Part shown: one piece after another, positions 36,144-44,788 of the stretch
How positions within the stretch are numbered: position 1 is the first letter of the stretch
How the letters are laid out: each line of letters begins with the position of its first letter
Assembly: GCF_000631985.1 (NCBI RefSeq)
Contig: NZ_JFYN01000003.1
Location: forward strand, 124,001 to 188,000
Reading direction: 5' to 3'
DNA length: 64,000 nt
Origin: Pseudomonas sp. RIT288
GTDB taxonomy: Bacteria > Pseudomonadota > Gammaproteobacteria > Pseudomonadales > Pseudomonadaceae
Position numbers and translations under genes: made by a program
The notes under the pieces: generated by a model
The model's database searches: none
Seen by the model: the letters and a program-made list of their open reading frames with translations, nothing else
What the model was told of the DNA's origin: nothing

Positions 36144-37339
36144 CCCGTCTGTGTGGCGCACCGCTGGGGTGCGCCACTTCTCAGGGTCAGCCACCAATAG
36201 CCCAGCGCCACTGCATTGATAGCGGCGCCAAGCAGACACACGCCGGTCCAGCCAGCCCAGGCGTACATCGCCGTCGACGTAATCGAACCCAATGCACTGC
36301 CGATCGAATAGAACAGCATGTAACCGGCTGTGAGGCGGCTTTGGGCTTCGGGACGCATGCTGTAGATCATGCTTTGGCTGGTGACGTGTATGGCCTGCAA
36401 GCCCAGGTCGAGGGTGATCACCCCCAGCAACAGTGCCCACAACGAGGACTGGGTAAGGGCGATCGGCAGCCACGAGGCGAGCATCAGCAGCAACGACAGG
36501 CCACTGACCCATTGGCCCAATCCGCGATCGGCCAGATGTCCGGCGCGTGCGGCGGCAAGTGCACCGGCGGCACCGGCCAGGCCGAACAAGCCGATTTCAC
36601 TGTGCGACAGCGACAGTGGCGGGGCGGCCAGCGGCAGCACCATCGGCGTCCATAGAACCATGGCGCTGGCAAAGGTCAGCAGCGCGAGAATCGCCCGTTG
36701 CCGCAGCACAGGCTCTTGTTTGAACAGGCTGAACACCGAGGCGATCAGTGCGCCGTAACGGCTCGCCGGCTGTGCGGCTTCATCCTTGGGCAATGCGCGC
36801 AACAGCAGCAGCGCCATCAGCAGCGTCAGCCCCGCCGACAGCAGATAGATCGCCCGCCAACCGGCCAGATCAGCCATGGCCCCGGCAATGGTGCGCGCGA
36901 GCAGAATGCCGACGACGATGCCGCTGGTGACGACGCCGACCACCCGACCGCGTTGCGCCGGGACGGCCAATGTCGCGGCGTACGCCACCAGCACTTGCGT
37001 CACCACCGCGAGCAAACCGGTCAGCGTCATGCCGAGCAGCAACCACAGACTGTTGGCCGCCAGTGCGATCATCAACAGCGCGGCGGCCGAGAGCAGGGTC
37101 TGGGTGACGATCAGCCGCCGTCGGTTGAGCAGGTCGCCAAGTGGCACCAGCAACACCAGACCGATGCCATAACCGATCTGCGTCAGGGTGATGACGATGC
37201 CGATGGTTGCGGGCGACATAGTGAACGCCTCGGCCATGGCGTCCAGCAACGGCTGCGCGTAATACACATTGCCCACGGCCAGTCCGCAGGCGACGGCAAA
37301 CAGCAGCACCACGCTGCTTTTGAGGGGTTGAGGTTGCAT
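36140..37339 (-). CDS. MFS transporter, DHA1 family
   Basis: A 399-residue 12-helix transporter with VGNVYYAQPLLDAMAEAF at the start, motif A-like GDLLNRRRLIV in loop 2-3 and the motif C-like GIVVGILLARTIAG. It resembles the YfcJ/NarK-unrelated DHA1 exporters annotated as arabinose- or drug-efflux in pseudomonads; the substrate is unknown. A strong inverted repeat lies directly upstream, so it is probably repressed by an unlinked regulator. It converges on the b561 gene. Confidence 0.85.
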   Translation of the reverse strand: MQPQPLKSSVVLLFAVACGLAVGNVYYAQPLLDAMAEAFTMSPATIGIVITLTQIGYGIGLVLLVPLGDLLNRRRLIVTQTLLSAAALLMIALAANSLWLLLGMTLTGLLAVVTQVLVAYAATLAVPAQRGRVVGVVTSGIVVGILLARTIAGAMADLAGWRAIYLLSAGLTLLMALLLLRALPKDEAAQPASRYGALIASVFSLFKQEPVLRQRAILALLTFASAMVLWTPMVLPLAAPPLSLSHSEIGLFGLAGAAGALAAARAGHLADRGLGQWVSGLSLLLMLASWLPIALTQSSLWALLLGVITLDLGLQAIHVTSQSMIYSMRPEAQSRLTAGYMLFYSIGSALGSITSTAMYAWAGWTGVCLLGAAINAVALGYWWLTLRSGAPQRCATQTG

Positions 37340-37361
37340 GCCCTGATTCCTTTTTGGGTTT

Positions 37362-37405
37362 CAAATTAAAACCACAATCACGGTAAGTATTCTGGTTTTA
37401 ATTTG
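37362..37405. promoter_or_regulatory. 13-bp perfect inverted repeat upstream of the MFS gene
   Basis: CAAATTAAAACCA (37362-37374) and TGGTTTTAATTTG (37393-37405) are perfect inverses separated by 18 bases, 22 bases before the start codon of the MFS gene. A/T-rich composition and position in the promoter suggest two operator half-sites; no regulator gene is adjacent. Confidence 0.6.
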
Positions 37406-37441
37406 CAACCTCGTTGGTCGCGGCATTTGATTGCGCAAAAA

Positions 37442-37469
37442 AAAGATCGCAGGCACAGCTGCGATCTTT
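37442..37469. terminator. Terminator downstream of the M14 carboxypeptidase gene
   Basis: AAAGATCGCAG and CTGCGATCTTT pair over 11 bp around a six-base loop; on the minus strand the stem is followed by a T run. Confidence 0.8.
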
Positions 37470-37488
37470 GGGTGGAGCGGGGGAGGGA

Positions 37489-38640
37489 TCAGCGCAGGGT
37501 GTCGACCATGTCGGCGATCGTGGTCAACACGTCCTTGCCCAACTGTTTCGAGCGCTTGCCCGACCAGCCCGTTTCTTTGTTTGGATGGTCGTCGTGATCC
37601 TTGAACGGCATTTCCAGAGTCAGCGACAGGCAGTCGTATTTCTGCCCGACCGCGTTGCAGGCCAGGGTCATGTTGGCCTGGCCCGGTTCGTCGCGGGTGT
37701 AGCCATATTGGGTCTGGAAGTCTTTGGTGGTGTGCTTGAGATGCGTGCGGAAATGCTCTTCGAGCTTCTCGATGCGCGGCGTGTAACCCGGGTTGCCTTC
37801 GCAACCGGCAGTGAACACGTGGGGAATTTCTTCATCACCGTGTACGTCGAGGAATAGATCGACGCCGTACTTTTCCATCTGCTGTTGTACGAAAAGTACC
37901 TCTGGGCTGATTTCCTGACTGGCGCTCTGCCAGGCGCGGTTCAGGTCCTGGCCCATGGCGTTGGTACGCAGATGGCCGTGGAAGGCGCCGTCCGGGTTCA
38001 TGTTCGGCACCAGATACAGATCCGCGCTGGCGAGCAGCGTGTTCAACACCGGGTCGTCGTGGCGTTCCAGGCGTTCGATCACACCCTCCATGAACCATTC
38101 GGCCATGTGCTCGCCCGGGTGCTGTTGCGCGATGATCCAGATTTTGCGCTGGCCTTCTGCGCCGCTGCCCTTGCGCAGCAGTTGAATGTCCCGACCCTCG
38201 ACGCTTTTGCCGGTGGCCAGCAGTTCAGTGCCGGCCTTGCTCAGCGCCTGCTCGATCAGCCAGTCGTGACGCCCGCGGCTGTAGGGTTCGAAGTAGGCGA
38301 ACCAGGCGTGGGTTTGCTCGGCTTCGAGGCAAAAGCGCAGGCTGTCGCCTTCAAAACTGGTGGGAATGCGGAACCAGTTGACGTGATCGTAGGAAGCGAC
38401 GGCCTGATAGCCGGTCCAGGCTTTGTTGTAGGAGGATTGGCTGGCGTTGACCAGACGAAACCAGTGTTCCTGATGAATATGCAGGCCGCTGGCCTTGAAG
38501 TGGAACCACTGAAAATGCGCGCTACGGGTATCCGGGCGAATGGCCAGAACCGGGTTGAGCGGATTGGAGATGTCGATGACTTGGATGTTGCCGCTGTCGA
38601 AGTTGGCGCTGATGTCGAACGAAGATTTGGCCACGGTCAT
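37489..38640 (-). CDS. M14-family zinc carboxypeptidase (cytosolic CCP-like)
   Basis: A 383-residue cytosolic carboxypeptidase relative without signal peptide. An N-terminal beta-sandwich typical of CCP/Nna1 enzymes (about residues 1-125) precedes the peptidase domain. Zinc ligands are in QQHPGEHMAEWFMEG (H-x2-E) and LDVHGDEE (third His), and the catalytic Glu lies in LSLTLEMPF. All expected residues are present. Bacterial members have unclear substrates, perhaps glutamylated or amidated peptides. It is monocistronic. Confidence 0.9.
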   Translation of the reverse strand: MTVAKSSFDISANFDSGNIQVIDISNPLNPVLAIRPDTRSAHFQWFHFKASGLHIHQEHWFRLVNASQSSYNKAWTGYQAVASYDHVNWFRIPTSFEGDSLRFCLEAEQTHAWFAYFEPYSRGRHDWLIEQALSKAGTELLATGKSVEGRDIQLLRKGSGAEGQRKIWIIAQQHPGEHMAEWFMEGVIERLERHDDPVLNTLLASADLYLVPNMNPDGAFHGHLRTNAMGQDLNRAWQSASQEISPEVLFVQQQMEKYGVDLFLDVHGDEEIPHVFTAGCEGNPGYTPRIEKLEEHFRTHLKHTTKDFQTQYGYTRDEPGQANMTLACNAVGQKYDCLSLTLEMPFKDHDDHPNKETGWSGKRSKQLGKDVLTTIADMVDTLR

Positions 38641-38915
38641 ATCGGTTCCTGAATATGATTTTTATGGCGGCTACTTTACACGCAAGACAGGGGTGAAACC
38701 GAGTGAAATTGCGGGTTGCGTGGGGGGCGTCTTCCATGACGCGCAAGCAGCTTAGAGAGTGTGCGATTGATTCTCAAGTGCTAATTGTCATTAGTTTGCC
38801 CCAATCGGGCCGGGCTCTGCTTGCCAAGCGATATTCTTTTGATATTATCCGCGCCATCGAATTTGCAGCACCCAAAGACTTCATTAGCCTGAAGCCATAA
38901 GCCCGAAAAACGGGC

Positions 38916-39027
38916 AAAAAAAGACCCGGCAAAAAGCCGGGTCAAAAACCGTGATTAGCCTGATGAGGAGATAGTCCAGAAGACCGACCTAAGGTCTCTG
39001 GTCCATCGACTGATCTCGCGATCAGCT
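38916..39027 (-). ncRNA. prrF: PrrF iron-responsive small RNA
   Basis: On the minus strand a Fur box/promoter is followed by a ~110-base RNA whose first hairpin is CTGATC-GCGA-GATCAG and whose core matches what I recall of PrrF (CAGAGACCTTAGGTCGGTC and CTCCTCATCAGGCTAATCAC), ending in the terminator GACCCGGC-TTTTT-GCCGGGTC followed by seven T. PrrF RNAs are induced by iron starvation and, with Hfq, block translation of iron-rich proteins such as SodB and TCA enzymes, the counterpart of RyhB. The transcript ends are estimated from the promoter and terminator. 38641-38915 holds no gene I can support. Confidence 0.9.
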
Positions 39028-39030
39028 GCT

Positions 39031-39049
39031 TGCAATAATAATCATTATC
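39031..39049. promoter_or_regulatory. Fur box of prrF
   Basis: The 19-base sequence matches the Fur consensus GATAATGATAATCATTATC at 15 of 19 positions and extends into a second overlapping match. It covers the probable -10 region of prrF, so Fe-Fur would block transcription. Confidence 0.85.
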
Positions 39050-39119
39050 ATTTGCAAGTCAAATGTTTTTATCTGCGCGATTGGAAAATTCTTTCCTGTC
39101 CGTCCGCTTCCCGTGTCCG

Positions 39120-39458
39120 TCAGAGCTGCTCGCCATCAATTGAATGGTCGACCATCGCTCGCGCCATATCCACCATATGCACCACCGAAAACGCCAGGTC
39201 GCGGCTCGCGCCCTGCAGGTTTTCGGCTGCCTTGAAGGCAGTGGCGGCTGCGCAGCGCAACAGATCCGACGCGTGCACGAGGGCTTCTTCACCACTGAGA
39301 TGGCGTTTCACATCAAAAAAACGTTCATCTACCTCGGGTTCTGACACAGCTGGTTTCAAGTAATAGTCCAGTGCTCGCTGCGCTGCTGCGTTGCCTTGAG
39401 GGGAGGTGAACGTGGTGTCCATTTGCAGATCGGGCAAGTCTTTGCTGCTGATATTCAT
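39120..39458 (-). CDS. DUF6124 (formerly DUF3077)-like small protein
   Basis: A 112-residue soluble protein. The C-terminal part (LVHASDLLRCAAATAFKAAENL, then HMVDMARAMVDHSID) resembles the DUF6124 family common in Pseudomonas, whose function is unknown. The AAGGAG site lies 12 bases before ATG 39458, a long spacing. It is divergent from the PrtR-like repressor with 131 bases between; such regulators often control adjacent genes, so it may be under that repressor. Confidence 0.65.
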   Translation of the reverse strand: MNISSKDLPDLQMDTTFTSPQGNAAAQRALDYYLKPAVSEPEVDERFFDVKRHLSGEEALVHASDLLRCAAATAFKAAENLQGASRDLAFSVVHMVDMARAMVDHSIDGEQL

Positions 39459-39589
39459 GGTGAAGGGTCACTCCTTGTTCGATTGAAAGTCCGTGCTTCC
39501 AGCATAGTACGATGCGTAGTTGTGACCAGAATTTAAATACTACAATATGTGTTTTGCCGGCCGAAGGCGGGGAAAGTAAGGTGCCGCAT

Positions 39590-40249
39590 ATGGATAAATG
39601 GATTGAGTTGGTCAAGGCCAAAATGAGTGAACTCAAAATCACTCAAACAGAGCTCGGAGAGCGCGTCGGCATGTCCCAGGGCGGGATCGGCCATTGGCTG
39701 AACAAACGTCGCGAGCCGGGTATTACGGAAATGAACCGCGTATTGCAGGCGCTGGGAATGGACTTCCTGGAAGTGGTGCTGGTGATTCGCGAACCGCAGG
39801 AGAGCGACGATGACGAGATGCCCCTGGCGCAGAAGTACAACCCGTACTTCCGCTATCCGGTCAGCGATTGGCACACGCCGTGCGAATCGCGCGAGAGTGC
39901 AACCGCCGCTTACGCCCCGACACATGACAAGCAGCGCTTCGAACTGACGGATTATCACGCCCGTGGCGCAGCGTTCTGGCTGACAGTGACGGGAAATTCG
40001 ATGACCGCACCTTCAGGCCAGAGCATCGCCGAAGGCATGCTGATCCTGGTGGATCCGGAGGCGGAAGCGCTGCCCGGCAAACTGGTGATCGCCCAGTGGC
40101 AGGGCTGCGATGAAGCGATCTTTCGCAAGCTCGACGAAGAGGGCGGCCAGCGTTACCTGGTACCGCTCAATCCGACCTGGCCCAAAGCCCTGTTCACCGA
40201 TGAGTGTCGAATCATCGGCGTGGTGGTTCAGGCTACGGCGCGTTTCTAG
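39590..40249 (+). CDS. PrtR/LexA-like repressor (XRE HTH plus S24 peptidase)
   Basis: A 219-residue regulator starting at ATG 39590 (MDKWIELVKAKM). The HTH covers about residues 16-45 (TQTELGERVGMSQGGIGHWLNKR). The C-terminal S24 domain has the autocleavage serine in VTGNSMTAP and the lysine in EALPGKLVIAQW. Such proteins (PrtR in P. aeruginosa) self-cleave upon RecA activation and derepress pyocin or phage genes. No phage, pyocin or lysis genes are in this window, so its targets are elsewhere or limited to the divergent DUF6124 gene. Confidence 0.9.
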   Translation: MDKWIELVKAKMSELKITQTELGERVGMSQGGIGHWLNKRREPGITEMNRVLQALGMDFLEVVLVIREPQESDDDEMPLAQKYNPYFRYPVSDWHTPCESRESATAAYAPTHDKQRFELTDYHARGAAFWLTVTGNSMTAPSGQSIAEGMLILVDPEAEALPGKLVIAQWQGCDEAIFRKLDEEGGQRYLVPLNPTWPKALFTDECRIIGVVVQATARF

Positions 40250-40288
40250 TCAGATCGATCCTCGCTCGGCGTAGGATCGATCTCCCGT

Positions 40289-42238
40289 TTACACGGCTTC
40301 CAATTCAACCAAAGCGCTGCCTTCGCCGACCATTTCGCCTTCCTGGCAATACAGCGCTTTGATCACTCCCGCATGGGGCGCGCGAATGCTGTGCTCCATC
40401 TTCATCGCCTCCAGCACCACCAGTTGCGCACCGGCCTCGACCGATTGCCCGGCCTTCACCAATACCCGCACGATGCTGCCGTTCATGGGCGCAGTCAGAC
40501 CGCCCTGATGGCTGTGGCTGGCGTCGACGGCGCTGATTGGGTCGAACATCTGAATACGCCGCAACTCGCCGTCCCATTGCAGGTACAGCGAATCGCCCTG
40601 ACGAATGGCGCGCAAGGCACGCCGTACGCCATCGTGCTCGACGACCAATGTTTCATCCGACAGTTTGGCGTTGCCGGTGCTGCCCAAGGTCAACGCCCGA
40701 TCCTGACCTTCGCAGCTCAAGTGCAAGGTGACTTCCGCCGGCAACCCCGCGCGCAAACCATTGTTCAATGCCCATGGCGAGCCCAGGTCGTCCGCTCGCA
40801 CCGCGCCCGGCAGACTCTGCGCGAAAGCCTGCGCTGCGGTCTGCCAGAACTCTTCGCTCAACTCACCCGGAGCGGGCAGCAGCGTTTCCTGATAACGCGG
40901 AATAAACCCGGTATCCAGCTCCGCAGCGGCAAACGCCGGATGCGCGATGATCCGCCGCAGGAAGTTGATGTTGGTCTTCAAGCCGCCGATCGCGAACTCA
41001 TCGAGCATGCTCAAAAGCCGTAGGCGCGCCTGCTCGCGATCTTCGCCCCAGGCGATCAGCTTGCCGAGCATCGGGTCGTAGAATGGCGAAATTTCATCGC
41101 CTTCTTCTACGCCGCTATCGACCCGACGCCCAGGTCCTTCAGCCGATTCACGGTACAAATCCAGGCGACCGGTAGCCGGCAGGAAATCATTCGACGGATC
41201 TTCGGCATACAGGCGCACTTCAATCGCATGGCCATTGAGCGGCACCTGATCCTGCGTGATCGGCAACGCTTCACCGCGCGCCACACGAATCTGCCATGCC
41301 ACCAGATCGAGGCCGGTGATCGCTTCGGTGACCGGATGCTCGACCTGCAGGCGCGTATTCATCTCCATGAAGAAGAATTCGCCGCGCGCATCGAGCAGAA
41401 ACTCCACGGTGCCGGCACCGACGTAACCGATTGCCTGCGCCGAACGCACGGCCGCTTCGCCCATGGCGCGACGCAGTTCCGCGGTCAGGCCCGGCGCCGG
41501 TGCTTCTTCGACGACTTTCTGGTGCCGACGCTGGATCGAGCAATCACGCTCGTTGAGGTAAAGGCAGTTGCCGTGCTGGTCGGCGAACACCTGGATTTCC
41601 ACGTGACGCGGTTTGAGCAGGTATTTCTCCACCAGCATCCGCGAATCGCCGAACGACGACTGCGCTTCACGTTGCGCCGAAGCCAGCGCTTCGGCCAGTT
41701 GGCTGACGTCCTCGACGACTTTCATGCCTTTGCCGCCGCCACCGGCCGTGGCCTTGAGCAGCACGGGATAGCCAATGCGTGCGCAGGCATCGCGGAAGGT
41801 TTCGAGATCCTGCGCCTCGCCGTGATAGCCCGGCACTAGTGGCACACCGGCGGCTTCCATCAAGGCCTTGGCCGCCGACTTGCTGCCCATCGCGTCGATG
41901 GCCGAGGCGGGCGGGCCGAGGAAAATCAGCCCGGCCTGTTCAATGGCACGGGCGAAACCGGCGTTCTCCGACAGGAAGCCGTAACCCGGGTGAATCGCCT
42001 GTGCGCCGCTGGCCTTGGCCGCCGCGATCAGCTTGTCGATTTGCAGATAACTGTCGGCGGCTTTGCTGCCCCCGAGATCAACGCGGATATCCGCTTCGCG
42101 GCTGTGCCGCGCTTCGCGGTCGGTGGCGCTGTGCACGGCGACGGTGGTCAAGCCCAAGGCCTTTGCGGTACGCATGACCCGGCAAGCGATTTCGCCACGG
42201 TTGGCCACCAGCAGGGTAGTGAGAACAGGTGCGCTCAT
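40289..42238 (-). CDS. liuD: Methylcrotonyl-CoA carboxylase, biotin-containing alpha subunit
   Basis: A 649-residue biotin carboxylase with biotin carboxyl carrier domain. ATP-grasp motifs GGGGKGMKVVEDV and EMNTRLQVEHPVTE are in the N-terminal two thirds; the C-terminus ends with the biotinylation motif LEAMKMEHSIRAP (about residue 610). It carboxylates biotin for the LiuB subunit to convert 3-methylcrotonyl-CoA to 3-methylglutaconyl-CoA in leucine breakdown. Its ATG overlaps the liuC stop (TGATG). It is the last gene of liuABCD. Length and context separate it from acetyl- or propionyl-CoA carboxylases. Confidence 0.95.
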   Translation of the reverse strand: MSAPVLTTLLVANRGEIACRVMRTAKALGLTTVAVHSATDREARHSREADIRVDLGGSKAADSYLQIDKLIAAAKASGAQAIHPGYGFLSENAGFARAIEQAGLIFLGPPASAIDAMGSKSAAKALMEAAGVPLVPGYHGEAQDLETFRDACARIGYPVLLKATAGGGGKGMKVVEDVSQLAEALASAQREAQSSFGDSRMLVEKYLLKPRHVEIQVFADQHGNCLYLNERDCSIQRRHQKVVEEAPAPGLTAELRRAMGEAAVRSAQAIGYVGAGTVEFLLDARGEFFFMEMNTRLQVEHPVTEAITGLDLVAWQIRVARGEALPITQDQVPLNGHAIEVRLYAEDPSNDFLPATGRLDLYRESAEGPGRRVDSGVEEGDEISPFYDPMLGKLIAWGEDREQARLRLLSMLDEFAIGGLKTNINFLRRIIAHPAFAAAELDTGFIPRYQETLLPAPGELSEEFWQTAAQAFAQSLPGAVRADDLGSPWALNNGLRAGLPAEVTLHLSCEGQDRALTLGSTGNAKLSDETLVVEHDGVRRALRAIRQGDSLYLQWDGELRRIQMFDPISAVDASHSHQGGLTAPMNGSIVRVLVKAGQSVEAGAQLVVLEAMKMEHSIRAPHAGVIKALYCQEGEMVGEGSALVELEAV

Positions 42239-43053
42239 CAACGCGGCTCCTTGGTGGTGATTGCGGCTTGCCAGCTCGGTGCACGTTTTTGCAGAAAGGC
42301 GCGCAAGCCTTCCTGGCCTTCAGGGCTGACGCGGATTCGGGCGATGGCGTTTTCGGTGTAGCGGCGCAGGGCCGGGGTCAGGGCGCCGTTGCCGACTTCG
42401 CGTAGCAGATCCTTGCTGGCGCGCATCGCGGCGGGACTGTTGAGCAGCAGGTTGTCGATCCATTGCCCGACGGCTTGATCAAGCTCGGCGGCCGGGTAGC
42501 TCTCGGACAACAAACCGATTTCCCGCGCACGCTGCCCGCCGAAGCGCTCGGCGGTCAGCGCATACCGACGCGCCGCACGTTCGCCGATGGCTTGCACCAC
42601 GAACGGACTGATCACCGCCGGCGCAAGGCCGATGCGCACTTCCGACAGACAGAATTGCGCGTCATCGGCGCCAATCGCCATGTCGCAGCAACTGATCAGC
42701 CCCAGCGCGCCGCCGAACGCCGCGCCTTGCACCACAGCCACGGTCGGGATTTTCAGCTTGGCGAGGTTGTACATCAGCTCCGCCAGCTCGCGGGCGTCGT
42801 CCAGGTTGGTGTGGTAATCGAGCTCGGCCGACTGCTGCATCCACGCCAGATCGGCACCGGCGCTGAAATGCTTGCCACGCCCGCGCACCAACAGGAAACG
42901 CAGGCTGGCGTCGCTGGCAACCTTGTCCAGTGCGAGAATCAGTTCGCGGATCATTTCGGCGTTGAACGCGTTGTTCTTTTCCGCACGGTTGAGCCACAGG
43001 GTGGCGAAACCCCGTGGGTCGTTGTGCAGTTCGAGGGTGTTGAAGTCGCTCAT
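42238..43053 (-). CDS. liuC: 3-Methylglutaconyl-CoA hydratase (enoyl-CoA hydratase family)
   Basis: A 271-residue crotonase: LNRAEKNNAFNAEMI, the oxyanion-hole loop KHFSAGADLAWM and the catalytic region VQGAAFGGALGLISCCDMAIG, where the Glu of ordinary hydratases near E-x-R-I-G-L (SEVRIGLAPAVISP) is present. It hydrates 3-methylglutaconyl-CoA to HMG-CoA. The start could be ATG 43053 or 43059; both follow GGAG. It sits between liuB (116-base gap with a REPIN) and liuD (overlap). Confidence 0.93.
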   Translation of the reverse strand: MSDFNTLELHNDPRGFATLWLNRAEKNNAFNAEMIRELILALDKVASDASLRFLLVRGRGKHFSAGADLAWMQQSAELDYHTNLDDARELAELMYNLAKLKIPTVAVVQGAAFGGALGLISCCDMAIGADDAQFCLSEVRIGLAPAVISPFVVQAIGERAARRYALTAERFGGQRAREIGLLSESYPAAELDQAVGQWIDNLLLNSPAAMRASKDLLREVGNGALTPALRRYTENAIARIRVSPEGQEGLRAFLQKRAPSWQAAITTKEPR

Positions 43054-43073
43054 ATTCATCCGTCTCCACGGTT

Positions 43074-43160
43074 CTTGTGGGAGCTGCCTGTGGGCCTGGA
43101 TTACGATTGCTGCGCAATCGAACGGGAGCAAGCTCCCTCGCCACACAGGCTCGTTCCCAC
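43074..43160. repeat. REP pair inside the liu operon
   Basis: GTGGGAGCTGCCTGTGGG ... GAACGGGAGCAAGCTCCCTCGCCACACAGGC TCGTTCCCAC-type elements between liuB and liuC give imperfect inverted copies of two REP families. It is transcribed within the liuABCD message. Confidence 0.65.
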
Positions 43161-43168
43161 AAAAAGCA

Positions 43169-44776
43169 TCACATCCGGAACACGCCGAAGCGGCTCGGTT
43201 CGATAGGCGCGTTCAACGACGCGGACAAGGCCAGGCCCAGCACATCGCGGGTCTGCGCCGGGTCGATGACACCGTCGTCCCACAGTCGTGCGCTGGAGTA
43301 GTAGGGATGACCCTGCTCTTCGTACTGATCGAGGATCGGTTGCTTGATCTCGGCTTCCTGCGCGGCGCTGAAGTCCTGGCCGCTGCGTTCGGCCTGCTCG
43401 CGCTTGACCTGCACCAGCACGCCCGCGGCCTGCTCGGCGCCCATCACGCCGATGCGCGCATTCGGCCACATCCACAGGAAGCGCGGATCGTAAGCGCGCC
43501 CGCACATCCCGTAGTTACCGGCGCCGAAGCTGCCACCGATGATCACGGTGAATTTCGGCACCTTGGCGCAGGCCACGGCGGTCACCAGTTTCGCGCCGTG
43601 CTTGGCGATGCCGCCGGCCTCGTATTTCTGGCCGACCATGAACCCGGTGATGTTCTGCAGGAACAGCAGCGGAATGCCGCGCTGGCAGGCCAGTTCGATG
43701 AAGTGCGCGCCTTTTTGCGCGGCTTCGGCGAAGAGGATGCCGTTGTTGGCGAGGATCGCGATCGGGTAGCCGTGCAGGTGCGCAAAACCGCAGACCAGCG
43801 TGGTGCCGAACAGCGCCTTGAATTCATCGAACACCGAACCGTCGACCAGCCGCGCAATCACTTCGCGCACGTCGAACGGCTGTTTGGCGTCGGCTGAAAC
43901 CACGCCATACAACTCGTCGCTGGCGTACAGCGGCGCAATCGGCGTGCGCTGCTGCACTTCACCGAGCTTGCGCCAGTTGAGGTTGGCGACGCTTCGGCGG
44001 GCGAGGGCGAGGGCGTGTTCGTCGCTCTCGGCGTAATGGTCAGCCACGCCGGAAATCTTGCAGTGCACATCCGCACCGCCGAGGTCTTCCGCGCTGACCA
44101 CTTCTCCGGTCGCGGCTTTTACCAACGGTGGGCCGGCGAGGAAAATCGTTGCCTGATTGCGCACCATGATCGCTTCGTCCGCCATCGCCGGCACATAGGC
44201 GCCACCCGCGGTGCACGAACCCATGACCACGGCGATCTGCGGAATGCCCATCGCGCTCATGTTGGCCTGGTTGAAGAAGATCCGGCCGAAGTGCTCGCGA
44301 TCCGGGAACACTTCGTCCTGACGCGGCAGGTTGGCGCCGCCCGAGTCCACCAGATAGATGCACGGCAGGCGGTTCTGCTGGGCGATGGTCTGCGCGCGCA
44401 GGTGTTTTTTCACTGTCAGCGGGTAGTACGAGCCACCTTTCACCGTCGCGTCGTTGGCGACGATCATGCATTCGACGCCTTCGACCCGGCCGATCCCGGC
44501 AATCACCCCGGCGGCGGGAACGTCTTCGCCATACACCGCGTGCGCGGCGAGCTGGCTGATTTCGAGAAACGGCGAGCCCGGATCGAGCAGGCGATTGATC
44601 CGCTCACGCGGCAACAATTTACCGCGCGAGGTGTGCCGTTCCTGGGCTTTCGCGCCGCCACCCTGCGCCACTTGGGCGAGCAGGGTGTGGAGGGCGTCGA
44701 CCTGTTCGAGCATCGCCGCGCTGTTGGCGGCGAACTCCGCTGAACGGGGATTGAGCTGGGTATGCAGGATAGCCAT
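43169..44776 (-). CDS. liuB: Methylcrotonyl-CoA carboxylase, carboxyltransferase beta subunit
   Basis: A 535-residue carboxyltransferase of the propionyl/methylcrotonyl-CoA type. Marks: [22 protein letters not shown], the acyl-CoA oxyanion loop [13 protein letters not shown], and [41 protein letters not shown], which is the biotin-side signature. A good GGAG site precedes ATG 44776, 12 bases after liuA. It works with LiuD. The length and GMCGRAY motif agree with LiuB/MccB. Confidence 0.96.
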   Translation of the reverse strand: MAILHTQLNPRSAEFAANSAAMLEQVDALHTLLAQVAQGGGAKAQERHTSRGKLLPRERINRLLDPGSPFLEISQLAAHAVYGEDVPAAGVIAGIGRVEGVECMIVANDATVKGGSYYPLTVKKHLRAQTIAQQNRLPCIYLVDSGGANLPRQDEVFPDREHFGRIFFNQANMSAMGIPQIAVVMGSCTAGGAYVPAMADEAIMVRNQATIFLAGPPLVKAATGEVVSAEDLGGADVHCKISGVADHYAESDEHALALARRSVANLNWRKLGEVQQRTPIAPLYASDELYGVVSADAKQPFDVREVIARLVDGSVFDEFKALFGTTLVCGFAHLHGYPIAILANNGILFAEAAQKGAHFIELACQRGIPLLFLQNITGFMVGQKYEAGGIAKHGAKLVTAVACAKVPKFTVIIGGSFGAGNYGMCGRAYDPRFLWMWPNARIGVMGAEQAAGVLVQVKREQAERSGQDFSAAQEAEIKQPILDQYEEQGHPYYSSARLWDDGVIDPAQTRDVLGLALSASLNAPIEPSRFGVFRM

Positions 44777-44788
44777 GTGCAGCTCCGT

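Noticed and set aside
38703..38900. 65-codon ORF between the carboxypeptidase gene and prrF
   Set aside because: No ribosome site or recognisable domain and it overlaps the carboxypeptidase promoter region; left as unannotated.
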